A stretch of 64,000 bases of DNA from Bradyrhizobium sp. ISRA464 (lineage in GTDB: Bacteria; Pseudomonadota; Alphaproteobacteria; Rhizobiales; Xanthobacteraceae), in contig NZ_CP094526.1 of NCBI RefSeq assembly GCF_029910095.1, positions 2,976,001-3,040,000 of the forward strand, read 5' to 3'. Under the pieces are notes generated by a model, which was not told the origin of the DNA, did no database searches, and saw only the letters and a list, made by a program, of their open reading frames with translations. Below are positions 45,392 to 55,300 of the stretch, one piece after another. The first letter of the stretch is position 1. Every line of letters starts with the position of its first letter. Made by a program: the position numbers and the translations under genes.

Positions 45392-46444
45392 TTACTCGGC
45401 GTTTGGAGCGACTGAACTGAGCTTGATCGGGGCTGACGTTGGCTCGGTGGCATCGGCGACCGGCGCCGGACGCGGCGTCGCAACCGTGATCGAGACCTCG
45501 CCGCGGCCGGTGACGACGCCGGAGATGACGCGCTTGGACTGCAAATTCATCACGCTGACGACGTCGCCCTCGGCGCCGTTGTCCATCGCCTTGCCGCGGA
45601 TCGTGAGGTAGAGGCCGCCGTTCTGATAGACCAGCGTGACGTTCTGGTCGCGGGTGACGAGATCGGGCTTGGCGAGGTCGGTGACGCGCAGCGCGCGGCC
45701 GGCGCCGATCTGACGGCGGGCCTGCATGCCGACCGCGCTGTCGCGCACCGCGGCATCGCTGCCGACTTCGGCCTTCGGGCGGCGTTCGACCACCACATCG
45801 GAGGCCTTCAGCACGTCGCCGCGCTCGACGCTGCGGGTCAGGATGACGGCTTCGACGGTTTCGATTGCGGTGCCGGTGAAGCGCAGCTTGACCGGCGCGG
45901 TGCCACCGCCGTTGCCGATCTCGAAGGTGACGTCGAAGCGCGTGCTGCGCGGGTCGTAGCGCACGGCGACGGGCTGCAACGCGCCGGTGTTGGTGGCTTC
46001 GAGCCTGATGTCGCCGGGATCGCGGTCGAAGGTCAGGGCGATGTCGGCGGCGTTGCCGAGGCCGTGGCGGCGCTCGAGCGCGCGCGCCACCTGCTGCTCG
46101 ATCTCCTTGCTGTCGATGGTGCGCGCCAGCCGGGTGACGGTGACTTCCTTCAGATCGCGGGTGTCGACGCCGATGATCTGGCGCGCGCGCAGCGTGGTCA
46201 GCACTTGCGCCACCGGCAGCGTGCCGGTGGTGCCGAGATCGGGCGCGCGATAGACCGCGATCGAGGCGGCGCTGCCGGCATTGTCGACGAGGTCGCCGAC
46301 CCGCACGATGTCGTCCGCGACCGTGACGCTGGCGCGCAGCGTCGGCACCGCGATGGTCTCGCTTTGGCTTTGCGCGATTGACGCCGTCGCGGTGACTGCG
46401 AGCAGCGCGGCGGCGAGGAGCGAACGGGCGATCATCGACATCAT
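45392..46444 (-). CDS. flgA: flagellar P-ring assembly chaperone FlgA
   Basis: A 350-residue periplasmic protein with a signal peptide (ARSLLAAALLAVTATASI). It assists assembly of the P-ring protein FlgI. The C-terminal SAF-like part includes LTRSVERGDVLKASDVVVER, GAGRALRVTDLAKP and VYQNGGLYLTIRGKA. It is longer than the enterobacterial form (about 220), as usual in this group. It sits between flgG and flgH with 2- and 5-base gaps. Confidence 0.93.
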   Translation of the reverse strand: MMSMIARSLLAAALLAVTATASIAQSQSETIAVPTLRASVTVADDIVRVGDLVDNAGSAASIAVYRAPDLGTTGTLPVAQVLTTLRARQIIGVDTRDLKEVTVTRLARTIDSKEIEQQVARALERRHGLGNAADIALTFDRDPGDIRLEATNTGALQPVAVRYDPRSTRFDVTFEIGNGGGTAPVKLRFTGTAIETVEAVILTRSVERGDVLKASDVVVERRPKAEVGSDAAVRDSAVGMQARRQIGAGRALRVTDLAKPDLVTRDQNVTLVYQNGGLYLTIRGKAMDNGAEGDVVSVMNLQSKRVISGVVTGRGEVSITVATPRPAPVADATEPTSAPIKLSSVAPNAE

Positions 46445-46446
46445 TC

Positions 46447-47235
46447 TCAGCGGAACAGGTTGGAGGTCGACTGCATCATCTGGTCGGCCGCGGAGATCAC
46501 CTTGGAGTTCATCTCGTAGGCGCGCTGTGCGGCGATCAGATTGGAGATTTCCGAGACCACCTCGACGTTGGCCTGCTCGAGGTTGCCTTGCTGCATGTCG
46601 CCGTAGCCGTCGGTGTTGGCGGTGCCATCCTGCGGCTGGCCGGACGCCGGGGTCTCCGTGAACAAATTGTCGCCGATCGGGTTCAGCCCGGCCTTGTTGA
46701 TGAAGCGCGTCAGGCCGATCTGGCCGATCGTGGTCGAGGCGGTCTGGCCGGGCAGCGTCACCGAGACCTGGCCCTGGGTGTTAATGGTGATGCCGGAGGC
46801 GTTCTGCGGGATCGTGATCGTCGGCTGCACCGGGTTGCCCTGGGCGTTGACGATGCGGCCCTGGTTGTCCATCTGGAACGAGCCGTCGCGGGTGTAGGTG
46901 AAGGTGCCGTCCGGCATCAGGATCTTGAAGAAGCCTTCGCCGCGGATCGCGATGTCGAGATCGTTGCCGGTCGGCGACAGCGTGCCCTGGGTCATCATCC
47001 GCGGCGTGCCGACGGTCTTGACGCCGCCGCCGAGATCGATGCCGACAGGCAGGATAGTGTTCTGCTGCGAGGCCTGCGCGCCGACCCGGCGCACATGATC
47101 GTAGATCAGGTCCTGAAACGCGGCGCGCTGCTTCTTGTAGCCGGTGGTTTGCAGGTTCGCGATGTTGTTGGAGATCACCTGGACGTTGAGTTCCTGGGCG
47201 GCCATCCCGGTCGCAGCGGTGTAGAGTGCGCGCAT
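46447..47235 (-). CDS. flgG: flagellar distal rod protein FlgG
   Basis: A 262-residue rod protein of the axial family. N-terminal heptads are in MRALYTAATGMAAQELN and VISNNIANLQTTGYKKQ, and the C-terminus ends EMNSKVISAADQMMQSTSNL. The ends form the coiled bundle of the rod. It lies between flgF and flgA, 14 bases after flgF. Intact, normal length. Confidence 0.96.
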   Translation of the reverse strand: MRALYTAATGMAAQELNVQVISNNIANLQTTGYKKQRAAFQDLIYDHVRRVGAQASQQNTILPVGIDLGGGVKTVGTPRMMTQGTLSPTGNDLDIAIRGEGFFKILMPDGTFTYTRDGSFQMDNQGRIVNAQGNPVQPTITIPQNASGITINTQGQVSVTLPGQTASTTIGQIGLTRFINKAGLNPIGDNLFTETPASGQPQDGTANTDGYGDMQQGNLEQANVEVVSEISNLIAAQRAYEMNSKVISAADQMMQSTSNLFR

Positions 47236-47249
47236 GGATCAGCCTCCGA

Positions 47250-48014
47250 TCAGGTCGGCACGTCGGCGAGCTTTTCGATCGCCGATTTATGCAGGTCGCT
47301 CTGCTGCTGCAGCAGCGAGGCGATTTGGGTGTAGGTCCGCGTGATCTCGATCATGCGGCTCATCTCGGTGACGGAATTGACGTTGGACTTCTCGATGAAG
47401 CCCTGGCGCAGCACCGATTTGGTATCGACCACCGGCGCGGCGCCTTCGCCCGGCGCGTAGAGGTTGGAGCCTTCCTTCAGCAGGCGCTGCGCCTCCGGGA
47501 ACGACACCAGGCGCAGCCGGCCGCGCACCGAATCGAGGGTGGAGGTGCCCTCGATCACGGTGATGTTGCCGTCGGGGGCGATGCTGATGTCGTGGTCGGT
47601 CTGCTGGAAGGTGATCGGGCCGGAGCTGCCGAGCACCTGGTAGCCGTCGGCGGTGACGAGCTGACCCTGGTTGTTGATCTGCAAATTGCCGTCGCGGGTG
47701 TAGCGTTCGCCGCCGGGCGTCTGCACGACGAGGAACGCGCTGCCGTCGATCGCGACGTCGAGCGGATTCTTGGTCTGCTCGGTCGAGCCCTGCGAGAAAT
47801 CGTGGTACGTCGCGCGGTCCTGCACGAAGGAGACGCGGCGGTCGTTGCCGGCGAAATTGTTCTCGCGCGCGCTCGACGACAGGTATTCCTGGAACAAGGA
47901 CCGATCGGCCTTGTAGCCGTTCGTGTTCATATTCGCGATGTTGTTGGCAACGACGTCGATCTGCCGTTCCAGCACCATCTGCTTCGATAGTCCGATCAGA
48001 AGCGTGTTCTGCAT
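47250..48014 (-). CDS. flgF: flagellar proximal rod protein FlgF
   Basis: A 254-residue axial protein that forms part of the proximal rod. The start at 48014 (MQNTLLIGLSKQMVLER) is chosen for GGGGAG upstream and fit to the family, rather than the longer frame from 48068. The conserved opening continues VVANNIANMNTNGYKAD, and the end is SVTEMSRMIEITRTYTQI. First gene of the operon, divergent from fliL. Confidence 0.94.
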   Translation of the reverse strand: MQNTLLIGLSKQMVLERQIDVVANNIANMNTNGYKADRSLFQEYLSSSARENNFAGNDRRVSFVQDRATYHDFSQGSTEQTKNPLDVAIDGSAFLVVQTPGGERYTRDGNLQINNQGQLVTADGYQVLGSSGPITFQQTDHDISIAPDGNITVIEGTSTLDSVRGRLRLVSFPEAQRLLKEGSNLYAPGEGAAPVVDTKSVLRQGFIEKSNVNSVTEMSRMIEITRTYTQIASLLQQQSDLHKSAIEKLADVPT

Positions 48015-48125
48015 CGGCGGTTCTCCCCTGTGAGGTGATCCGTTGCAGAGGCTCTCCCAAGCCTTCACCCCGGACCGTCGTTAACCTTTGGGCTCTCCCA
48101 AACCCGTGGGTTACGCCAATCTCTC

Positions 48126-48142
48126 AGCGAAAGCCGTGCCAA
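48126..48142 (-). promoter_or_regulatory. sigma-54-like promoter upstream of flgF
   Basis: On the minus strand TTGGCACGGCTTTCGCT matches the sigma-54 pattern TTGGCACGN4TTGCW at all but one defined position, and has GG-N10-GC spacing. It lies about 110 bases before flgF. Sigma-54 control of middle flagellar operons is known in alphaproteobacteria such as Caulobacter; use here is inferred. Confidence 0.45.
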
Positions 48143-48395
48143 CTCGAAATATGATGATGTTTGAATGGGTTAGATATTCCGCCAGGCCTCGAGAGGGGCG
48201 GCAGAAAGGTCTTGTTGACCATTCTTGCCCGGCAGTTTTTTCCTAGTTGAGGGGTAATCCTAAGCTTCCGTTAACCATTATTACCCTAGCGTTGCCGGCA
48301 TTGGGGCGCGTGTGCACCGGCGGCATTTGTATCGCGTCTTCAGGCCAAGGCTGGTGGCAATCGCGTTCGCATCATTCAATTGAAGCGAGCGGACG

Positions 48396-48884
48396 ATGGC
48401 GGACGAGGACAAGACGGAAGGCGGCGAGGGCGCGGCCGCTTCCAAGAAGGGCAAGCTCAAGCTGATCATTGCCGCCGTCGGTTTCCTCGTCATCGTCGGT
48501 GCCGGCGCGGCCGGATGGTTCTTCTTCATGCGCGGCCATGGCGACGAGCAGCACGCCGCGGCGGCGCCGCCGAAGCCGCCGTCCTTCGTCGACGTTCCCG
48601 ACATGCTGGTCAACCTGGTCGGCGCACCGGGCGAGCGCGTGCAATATCTGAAACTGAAGCTCGTGCTCGAAGTGAAGGAAGAGAAGCAGGCCGAGGCCAT
48701 CAAGCCGTCGCTGCCGCGCGTCACCGACCTGTTCCAGACCTATATGCGCGAGCTGCGCCCGAGCGACCTCAACGGCTCCGCCGGCCTGTTCCGCCTCAAG
48801 GAAGAGTTGACCAAGCGCGTCAATCTGGCACTCGCACCCAACCACGTGAACGCGGTGCTGTTCAAGGAAGTCGTGATCCAGTGA
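48396..48884 (+). CDS. fliL: flagellar basal-body protein FliL
   Basis: A 162-residue inner-membrane protein with one N-terminal helix (LKLIIAAVGFLVIVGAGAAG) and a periplasmic domain containing FVDVPDMLVNLVGAPGERVQ and KLKLVLEVKEEKQAE. FliL surrounds the stator and helps transmit torque. Start ATG 48396. It begins the fliL-fliM-DUF6468-motE operon, with fliM 18 bases downstream. Confidence 0.95.
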   Translation: MADEDKTEGGEGAAASKKGKLKLIIAAVGFLVIVGAGAAGWFFFMRGHGDEQHAAAAPPKPPSFVDVPDMLVNLVGAPGERVQYLKLKLVLEVKEEKQAEAIKPSLPRVTDLFQTYMRELRPSDLNGSAGLFRLKEELTKRVNLALAPNHVNAVLFKEVVIQ

Positions 48885-48902
48885 CAGGGCGGATGTAAAG
48901 CC

Positions 48903-50105
48903 ATGGCCGGCAACGACCAGATGGACCAGGACGCCATTGCGGCGCAGTGGGAAGCCTCGCTCGATTCCGAGGATCCCGTCGCCGCGGCGGCGGAGGCTGC
49001 CAAGAACGAGCTCACCGAGAGCATGGCGCTGCAATGGGCGGCCATGGTCGAGGACGGCAGCCGCGACTTCGGCAGCAGGAACACCAACGGCGAGCGCGTC
49101 TTGTCGCAGGAGGAGATCGACAACCTCCTCGGCTTCACCGTCGGCGACGTCAACGTTGACGATCATTCCGGCATCCGCGCCATCATCGATTCCGCGATGG
49201 TGTCCTACGAGCGCCTGCCGATGCTCGAAATCGTGTTCGACCGCCTGGTGCGGTTGATGACGACGAGCTTGCGCAACTTCACCTCCGACAATGTCGAAGT
49301 CTCACTCGACCGCATCACCTCGGTGCGCTTCGGCGACTACATGAACTCGATCCCGCTGCCGGCGGTGCTCTCGGTGTTCAAGGCGGAGGAGTGGGAGAAT
49401 TTCGGTCTCGCCACCGTCGATTCCAGCTTGATCTATTCGATGATCGACGTGCTGCTTGGCGGCCGCCGCGGCCAGACGCAACTGCGGATCGAGGGCCGGC
49501 CCTACACCACGATCGAGACCAACCTGGTCAAGCGGCTGGTCGAGGTGGTGCTGGCCGATGCCGAGCAGGCGTTCCGGCCGCTGTCGCCTGTGACCTTCAC
49601 CATCGACCGGCTCGAGACCAATCCGCGCTTCGCCGCGATCAGCCGTCCGGCCAACGCCGCGATCCTGGTGCGCCTGCGCATCGACATGGAAGACCGCGGC
49701 GGCAACATCGAATTGCTGCTGCCTTATGCGACCATCGAGCCGATCCGCAACGTCCTGTTGCAGATGTTCATGGGCGAAAAGTTCGGCCGCGACCCGATCT
49801 GGGAAGGCCATTTCGCCACCGAGGTGGCGCAGGCCGAGATCTCGGTCGACGCCGTGCTCTACGAGGCCGACATTCCGCTAAAGCAATTGATGCGGCTCAA
49901 GGTCGGCGACACGCTGCCGCTCGAGATCCGCGCCGACTCCCTGGTGTCGGTGCGCTGCGGCAACGTCACCCTGACGGAAGGGCGGATGGGCCGCGTCGGC
50001 GACCGCGTCGCGATCCGCGTCACCAAGAATTTGCGCAAGCCGCAGACCACCTTCGCGATGTTCGAGAAGGCGGACGAGCAGACCAAAATGATGGAGGCAC
50101 CATGA
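48903..50105 (+). CDS. fliM: flagellar motor switch protein FliM
   Basis: A 400-residue switch component. The N-terminus has an acidic, alanine-rich extension with LSQEEIDNLLGF, which in the family binds CheY-phosphate. The middle CheC-like part includes GIRAIIDSAMVSYERLPMLE and VFKAEEWENFGLATVDSS. The C-terminal SpoA domain (LRADSLV-like ADSLVSVRCGNVTLTEGRMG) interacts with FliN. It overlaps the next gene by four bases (ATGA). Confidence 0.96.
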   Translation: MAGNDQMDQDAIAAQWEASLDSEDPVAAAAEAAKNELTESMALQWAAMVEDGSRDFGSRNTNGERVLSQEEIDNLLGFTVGDVNVDDHSGIRAIIDSAMVSYERLPMLEIVFDRLVRLMTTSLRNFTSDNVEVSLDRITSVRFGDYMNSIPLPAVLSVFKAEEWENFGLATVDSSLIYSMIDVLLGGRRGQTQLRIEGRPYTTIETNLVKRLVEVVLADAEQAFRPLSPVTFTIDRLETNPRFAAISRPANAAILVRLRIDMEDRGGNIELLLPYATIEPIRNVLLQMFMGEKFGRDPIWEGHFATEVAQAEISVDAVLYEADIPLKQLMRLKVGDTLPLEIRADSLVSVRCGNVTLTEGRMGRVGDRVAIRVTKNLRKPQTTFAMFEKADEQTKMMEAP

Positions 50106-50569
50106 GTCATGTGCTTGGACTAGCGATCGAGAGCCTGGTGGCCGTGCTTCTGATGCTGACGATCGGCTATTGCTGGCTGCTCAACAAGCGCCTGCAGCGG
50201 CTGAAGGCGGACGAGCATTCGCTGAAGGCGACGATCGCCGAACTGATCACCGCGACTGAGATCGCCGAGCGGGCGATCGGCGGGCTCAAGCACGCGGTGC
50301 GCGACGTCAACGAGAATCTCGGCAACCAGCTCGACGCGGCGACGCAGATGTCGATGCAGTTGAAGAACCAGCTTGCCGAAGGTGATCACGTGGTGCGCCG
50401 CCTGTCCAAGATCGCGCTCGCCGCGCGGCCGTCGGCGCCAGCGCCGGCGGCACCGGTACAGGCGCCCGCACCCGTCGCACCGGCCCCGCGCGTCTCCGCC
50501 GCGCGCGCCGTCGCCGCGGCCGCCGAGGCCTTCACCGAGCGCAGGAGGGCCGGCGGCCTCGCTGCATGA
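50102..50569 (+). CDS. DUF6468 membrane protein in the flagellar operon
   Basis: A 155-residue protein with an N-terminal helix (IESLVAVLLMLTIGYCWLL), a coiled coil (KADEHSLKATIAELITATEI) and a proline/alanine-rich tail. It lies between fliM and motE with four-base overlaps at both ends, so it is surely co-translated. DUF6468 genes sit at this place in related genomes; the function in motility is not known to me. Confidence 0.85.
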   Translation: MSHVLGLAIESLVAVLLMLTIGYCWLLNKRLQRLKADEHSLKATIAELITATEIAERAIGGLKHAVRDVNENLGNQLDAATQMSMQLKNQLAEGDHVVRRLSKIALAARPSAPAPAAPVQAPAPVAPAPRVSAARAVAAAAEAFTERRRAGGLAA

Positions 50570-51369
50570 AGTCGTTCCGTGACATCAGAGTGATGCCCGT
50601 CGTGCTGGTCGCGGTCTTCGGCCTGATGGTGCTGAAGATCGCCGGCCTTGTGCTCGATGGTGGCTATGTCTTCGATGATGCTCCGCAGCCGGCGGGGCAA
50701 TCGTGGGCTCAGCAGAACTTCAACTTCCCCGGCGGCAGCAAGGTCGCTGCCGACAACAAGGTCAAGGGCGATCCCTCCGATATCACGGGATCGGTCGAGA
50801 ACAAGGAGACCAAGAAGGACGAGGCGCCGAAGCCCGCAGCTCCCGCGGCGGCGCCGCCCAAGCCCGACGGTGTGGCGGTCAACATGGATCAACCCGCGCC
50901 GGTGTCGGCGACGGAGCGCGCGATCCTGGAACGGCTGCAGTCGCGCCGCCAGGAACTCGATCAGCGCGCGCGCGAGGTCGAGATCCGCGAAAGCCTGTTG
51001 AAGGCGGCCGAGAAGCGCATCGAGGCCAAGGTCGAGGAGGCCAAGGCCAACGACGCCAAGGCGAACGCCGACGCGGTGGCGAAGGCCGCGGCCGAGGCCG
51101 CCCGTTTCAAGGGCATCGTCACCATGTATGAGAACATGAAGCCGAAGGACGCCGCCAAGGTGTTCGACCGGCTGGACATGGGCGTGCTCTATCAGATCGC
51201 CTCGCAGATCCAGCCGCGCAAGATGTCCGATATCCTCGGCCAGATGCAGCCGGAGGCCGCCGAGCGCCTCACGGTCGAACTCGCCCGCCGCGCCAGCGGT
51301 GACACCTCGGCAGCGGCTGACGATCTTCCCAAGATCGAAGGCAGGTTGCTGACACCGAAGACGAATTGA
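50566..51369 (+). CDS. motE: MotE-like flagellar stator chaperone
   Basis: A 267-residue protein with an N-terminal helix (VMPVVLVAVFGLMVLKIAGL), a linker rich in Pro and Lys, a long coiled coil (LQSRRQELDQRAREVEI) and a C-terminal MgtE-N-like domain (MYENMKPKDAAKVFDRLDM, QIQPRKMSDILGQMQPE). MotE in rhizobia supports MotC folding in the periplasm. The symbol is used for the family. It ends the fliL operon. Confidence 0.85.
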   Translation: MKSFRDIRVMPVVLVAVFGLMVLKIAGLVLDGGYVFDDAPQPAGQSWAQQNFNFPGGSKVAADNKVKGDPSDITGSVENKETKKDEAPKPAAPAAAPPKPDGVAVNMDQPAPVSATERAILERLQSRRQELDQRAREVEIRESLLKAAEKRIEAKVEEAKANDAKANADAVAKAAAEAARFKGIVTMYENMKPKDAAKVFDRLDMGVLYQIASQIQPRKMSDILGQMQPEAAERLTVELARRASGDTSAAADDLPKIEGRLLTPKTN

Positions 51370-51456
51370 CTGACGACGTAGCTCTTCCGTCTATCAACAG
51401 CGGCTCGCAAGAAATCTAACCCCGGTTGCCAACCGCGATCGCCTCGTTACGCTGGC

Positions 51457-51849
51457 TCAGGCTGTCAACGCTTTCCTAGCAGCCTGAGCGAGAAAGCCCG
51501 AGCGAGTGAATCCCTCTTGTTCGGCACGACGATCAATCTCGTTGAGTATGTCGGACGGAAGAGTGATGTTGACACGAACACTCTTCACGCCCTCCGACGG
51601 GGCCGGAATGAGCACGGCTACGCCATCTCGATTTTCGACATCGGCCATGATCTCCTCGAGAGAGGAAGGCTCAGGCACGGCTTCACCGTCTTCGGCCAAA
51701 CCTTCTAGATGGAGGGCCAAGGCTTCCGCGGCCATCGTGCGCGCGTCGTCCAGATCAGTACCCGCAGTGATGACGCCAGGTAGATCGGGAAACGAGACGC
51801 CGTAATCGCTGTCGGCGTCCTTATGGATCAGGGCAATGTAGTGTCGCAT
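51457..51849 (-). CDS. hicB: HicB-type antitoxin
   Basis: A 130-residue protein with a degenerate RNase-H-like HicB domain (HYIALIHKDADSDYGVSF, GTDLDDARTMAAEALALH) and a C-terminal ribbon-helix-helix region (RVNITLPSDILNEIDRRA). It neutralises HicA and represses the operon. Start 51849 is chosen because the family begins MRHYIALI, with GGAGGG upstream. It lies 44 bases after hicA. Confidence 0.88.
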   Translation of the reverse strand: MRHYIALIHKDADSDYGVSFPDLPGVITAGTDLDDARTMAAEALALHLEGLAEDGEAVPEPSSLEEIMADVENRDGVAVLIPAPSEGVKSVRVNITLPSDILNEIDRRAEQEGFTRSGFLAQAARKALTA

Positions 51850-51893
51850 GGTTTCCCTCCTTGGGACGGGCCGTTGGCCCTCTCTATGCGATG

Positions 51894-52082
51894 TCATTTC
51901 AGTTTCAGGCCGGACTGCTTCTCAATGCTCTTGAAGGTCCCAACAGGGATATCCCGTTTCGGGTGAGGGACTGTCACGCGGCCCGGCTTGGTTGGGTGTT
52001 TGAACTGAACGTGGCTACCCTTCTGGGTGACCTGTCTCCAACCATCGGCCAGCAGGGCCTTGATGATGTCCGTCGACCTCAT
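51894..52082 (-). CDS. hicA: HicA-type mRNA interferase toxin
   Basis: A 62-residue dsRBD-like toxin with DIIKALLADGWRQVTQKGSH containing the catalytic His, and HPTKPGRVTVPHPKRDIP. HicA cleaves mRNA when free. Start 52082 is the ATG that overlaps the operator palindrome; the longer frame would include promoter sequence. First gene of the pair, with hicB downstream. Confidence 0.9.
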   Translation of the reverse strand: MRSTDIIKALLADGWRQVTQKGSHVQFKHPTKPGRVTVPHPKRDIPVGTFKSIEKQSGLKLK

Positions 52083-52132
52083 GTGTGTATTTATACACAC
52101 AGTATGCTCATTGTCAACACATAAATACACAC
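52082..52132 (-). promoter_or_regulatory. hicAB promoter and operator
   Basis: On the minus strand TTGACA (52117-52112) and TATAAA (52095-52090) are 16 bases apart. A perfect inverted repeat TGTGTGTA / TACACACA (52082-52101) covers the -10 region and start codon, and part of it recurs as ATACACAC at 52125-52132. This layout fits autorepression by HicB, whose ribbon-helix-helix domain binds palindromes. Confidence 0.7.
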
Positions 52133-52326
52133 TGGCCGAGCAATAAACCTACTCAAACGGCGAGGCGGCTTTCATTGCTTGTCCCCGGCTTTTTCCCAGT
52201 CCGCGATACGGGTGTTCGCAATGCGTTGACGTTAACAGCTCCTTAACGCCGCCAATCCAAGATCGGGACGCGTGGGCGAGGGCGCTTCGCGCTGGCATCG
52301 TTAAGGCATTAAGAAGACGTTTCGAG

Positions 52327-55300
52327 ATGGCGCGAACGGCTGCCGCTGGAACATGGTCGCTGAGCCGCGCCTGGACGCGGGCTGCGCGTCTGTGTCTGCT
52401 GACCGCGGGCCTCGCTGTTGCCGCTCTCACATCGTCAGGCGCCGCGCGCGCAGACGATCCGGTGCCCGTGCCGGGTGAGGCGACATTCTCCGCCGCGAAC
52501 GGGTTTGCCCGGTTGGTGCTCAAGCTGAAGGAGGACGTCGATGCCGAGGTGACGACGGCGGGCTCGATCATCGTGATCCGCTTCAAGCGCCCGGTCGACA
52601 TCCCCGTCGAGAAGCTGTCGGATGCGGTGCCCGACTATGTCGGCTCGGCACGGCGCGATCCGGACGGTTCGGCAATCCGCCTGTCGCTGGCGCGCCGCGT
52701 CACCATCAACACCATGACCGCAGGCGAGCGCATCTTCGTCGATTTCCTGCCCGACAGCTGGACCGGCCCGCCGCCGCCGCTGCCGCAGGAGGTGATCCGC
52801 GAGCTCGCCGAGCGTGCCCGCAACGCCGAGCGCCTGCTTCGCCTGCAGCGCGCGGCCGATGCCGCGAAAAAGCGGCCGCCGGTGCGGGTCCGCGCGCTGC
52901 TGCAGCCCACCTTCGTCCGCTTCGTCTTCGAGGTTCCTGACGGTGTCGGCGTGTCCTCCGTATTGAACGAGCAGAAGCTGACGCTGTCCTTCAATGCGGT
53001 GCTGACCTTCGACCTCGCCGACGCCAAGATCGCCGCGCCCCCCAATGTCGCGTCGATCAGCGCGCGCGCAGATACCGATACGTCGGCGGTCGACATGACG
53101 CTGGTCGGCGATGTCGACGTGCATTCGTTCCGCGACGAGAAGAACTATATCGTCGATGTCGCCTTCCAGCAGAGCGACCAGCAGGCGCAGGCAAAGCCTG
53201 CGCTCACCGCGCTGATGCCCGCACCGCGCGGCAAGCCGAAAGCCGCGATGCCACAACAGCCGGCCGCGATCCCGCCCGTGACCTCGGAAGGCATCGCGCA
53301 ACAGGCCAAGATCGAGATCAAGCCCGAGCAGCCGAAATCCGAGCAGCCGCAGGGCGAACCGGCCAAGCCGGAGCAGGGCAACACCGAACAGCAGACATCT
53401 GAGCCAGCCAAGTCTGAGCCGCCCAAGTCGGAGTCACCCAAGGCTGCTGCCGCGCCGGCGGAGAAAGCACCGGCTGCCGAGAACGTGGTGACGCCGGCCG
53501 CGCCGCATGACGGCGCGGCAGCACCTCCGGAGGACGCGAAGCCGGCAGCCGCGATGGAAGCGCCGAAGCCGGCGACTGCTGCCGTGCAGATACCGAAGGC
53601 GGCCGCGGTGCCGCCGCCGTCCTCCGAGGCCCGTGCGAATGGCAAGCCTTCGGTCGAGGCACAGCGCGACAGCGACGGGCTGCGCGTGACGTTTTCGTTC
53701 CCCGCGGCCACTCCGGCTGCACTGTTCCGCCGTGCCGATGCCGTGTGGATAGTGTTTGACACGCCTGACGCGGTCGACGTCGATCCGATCCGCGCCAAGG
53801 GCGGCTCCATCATCGCCGATGTCACCCGGTCTCCGCTGGAGAAGGGCCAGGCGGTGCGCTTCCGCCTTAACCGGCCGCAGATGCCGTCGCTCGAGAGCGA
53901 TGACCGCTCGCGCGGCGTCAGCTGGACGCTGACCTTCGCCGATCGTGTGCAGAAGCCGCCGCTGCCGCTCACGGTGGTGCGCAACATCACTGAGCCCGCG
54001 CTCGCCAATGTCAGCGTGCCGCTCGCCAATCCCGGCCAATTCCACAGACTGGTCGATCCCGATGCCGGCGATACGCTCTGGGTCGTGACCGCGCCGCCGC
54101 CGACCCGCGGCATACTGAAGCGGCAGGATTTCGTCGAACTGTCGCTGCTGGAATCGATCCACGGCCTGGTGGTTCGTCCGAATGCCGACGACGTGAAGGC
54201 GGAGGTCGGCGACGACAAGGTGACGCTGGGGCGTCCCGGTGGGCTGACGCTGTCGTCGGCCGATGTCGCCGCCGAGCGCGCCACCGCTGCGGTCAAGCCG
54301 TTGTTCGACATCGACGAATGGCACAAGAACCGATCTGAGAATTTCCTCAACCGGCTCGACAGCCTGATTACCGCCGCGGCGTCGGCCAATGCCGACCAGC
54401 TTCCGCAAGCGCGGCTCGATCTCGCCGACTTCTACATGGCCTGCGGCATGTATGAGGAAGCCCACGCCGTCACCAATCTGATGCTCTCCGAAAGCAAGCG
54501 CGGCAACGAGACGCCGGCGATGGTGATGGTGCACGCCATCGCGAGCATCCTGATCGGCCGGCCGGCACAGGGCCTGAAGGATCTCGCCAGCCCGGTGATC
54601 GGAAACGGTTACGATTCCCAATTGTGGAAGGGGCTCGCCTTCGCGCGCGAGGACAAATGGGTCGAGGCGCGCGAGAAGTTCAAGAACGTGGAGTTCGCGG
54701 TGGCGACGCTGCCGTCCGACCTGCAGCGCATCATCACCATGAATGCGATGAAGGCCTCGCTCGAGGTCAAGGATTATGCCGGCGCCGCGCGGCGCAAGAG
54801 CGACCTCGACGTGGTCGGCGTCCCCGACGACCTCAAGCCCGCAGCGGCGGTGCTGAAGGGCCGGCTGGCCGAAGCCCTCGGCCAGGAGAAGGATGCGCTC
54901 GACGCCTATCACTTCGCAGCCATCTCCTCCGATCGTCAGGCGGCTGCCGAAGGCAAGCTGCGCGAAACCCTGCTGCGGCAGAAGCGCGGCGAGATCGGCC
55001 AGGACGACGTGCTGAAGGAGCTCGAGCTATTGTCGATGACGTGGCGCGGCGACAGCATCGAGCTGAAGACGCTGTTCGTGTTGTCGAAGATCTATGCCGA
55101 CACCGGACGCTATGCCGATGCCTTTGCCGTGAGCCGCGCCGCGACGCGGCTGCAGCCCAATGCACCGGAGTCGCGGCAGGCGCAGGATGCGGCATCGGCG
55201 CTGTTCGTGCAGCTCTTCCTCGGCCCCAAGGGCGACGAGATGTCGCCGATCGACGCGCTCAGCACCTTCTACGAATATCGCGAGCTGACCCCGATCGGCC

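Noticed and set aside
53434..54912. 492-codon open frame antisense to the TPR protein gene
   Set aside because: No family resemblance; the plus strand gene is continuous with clear domains.
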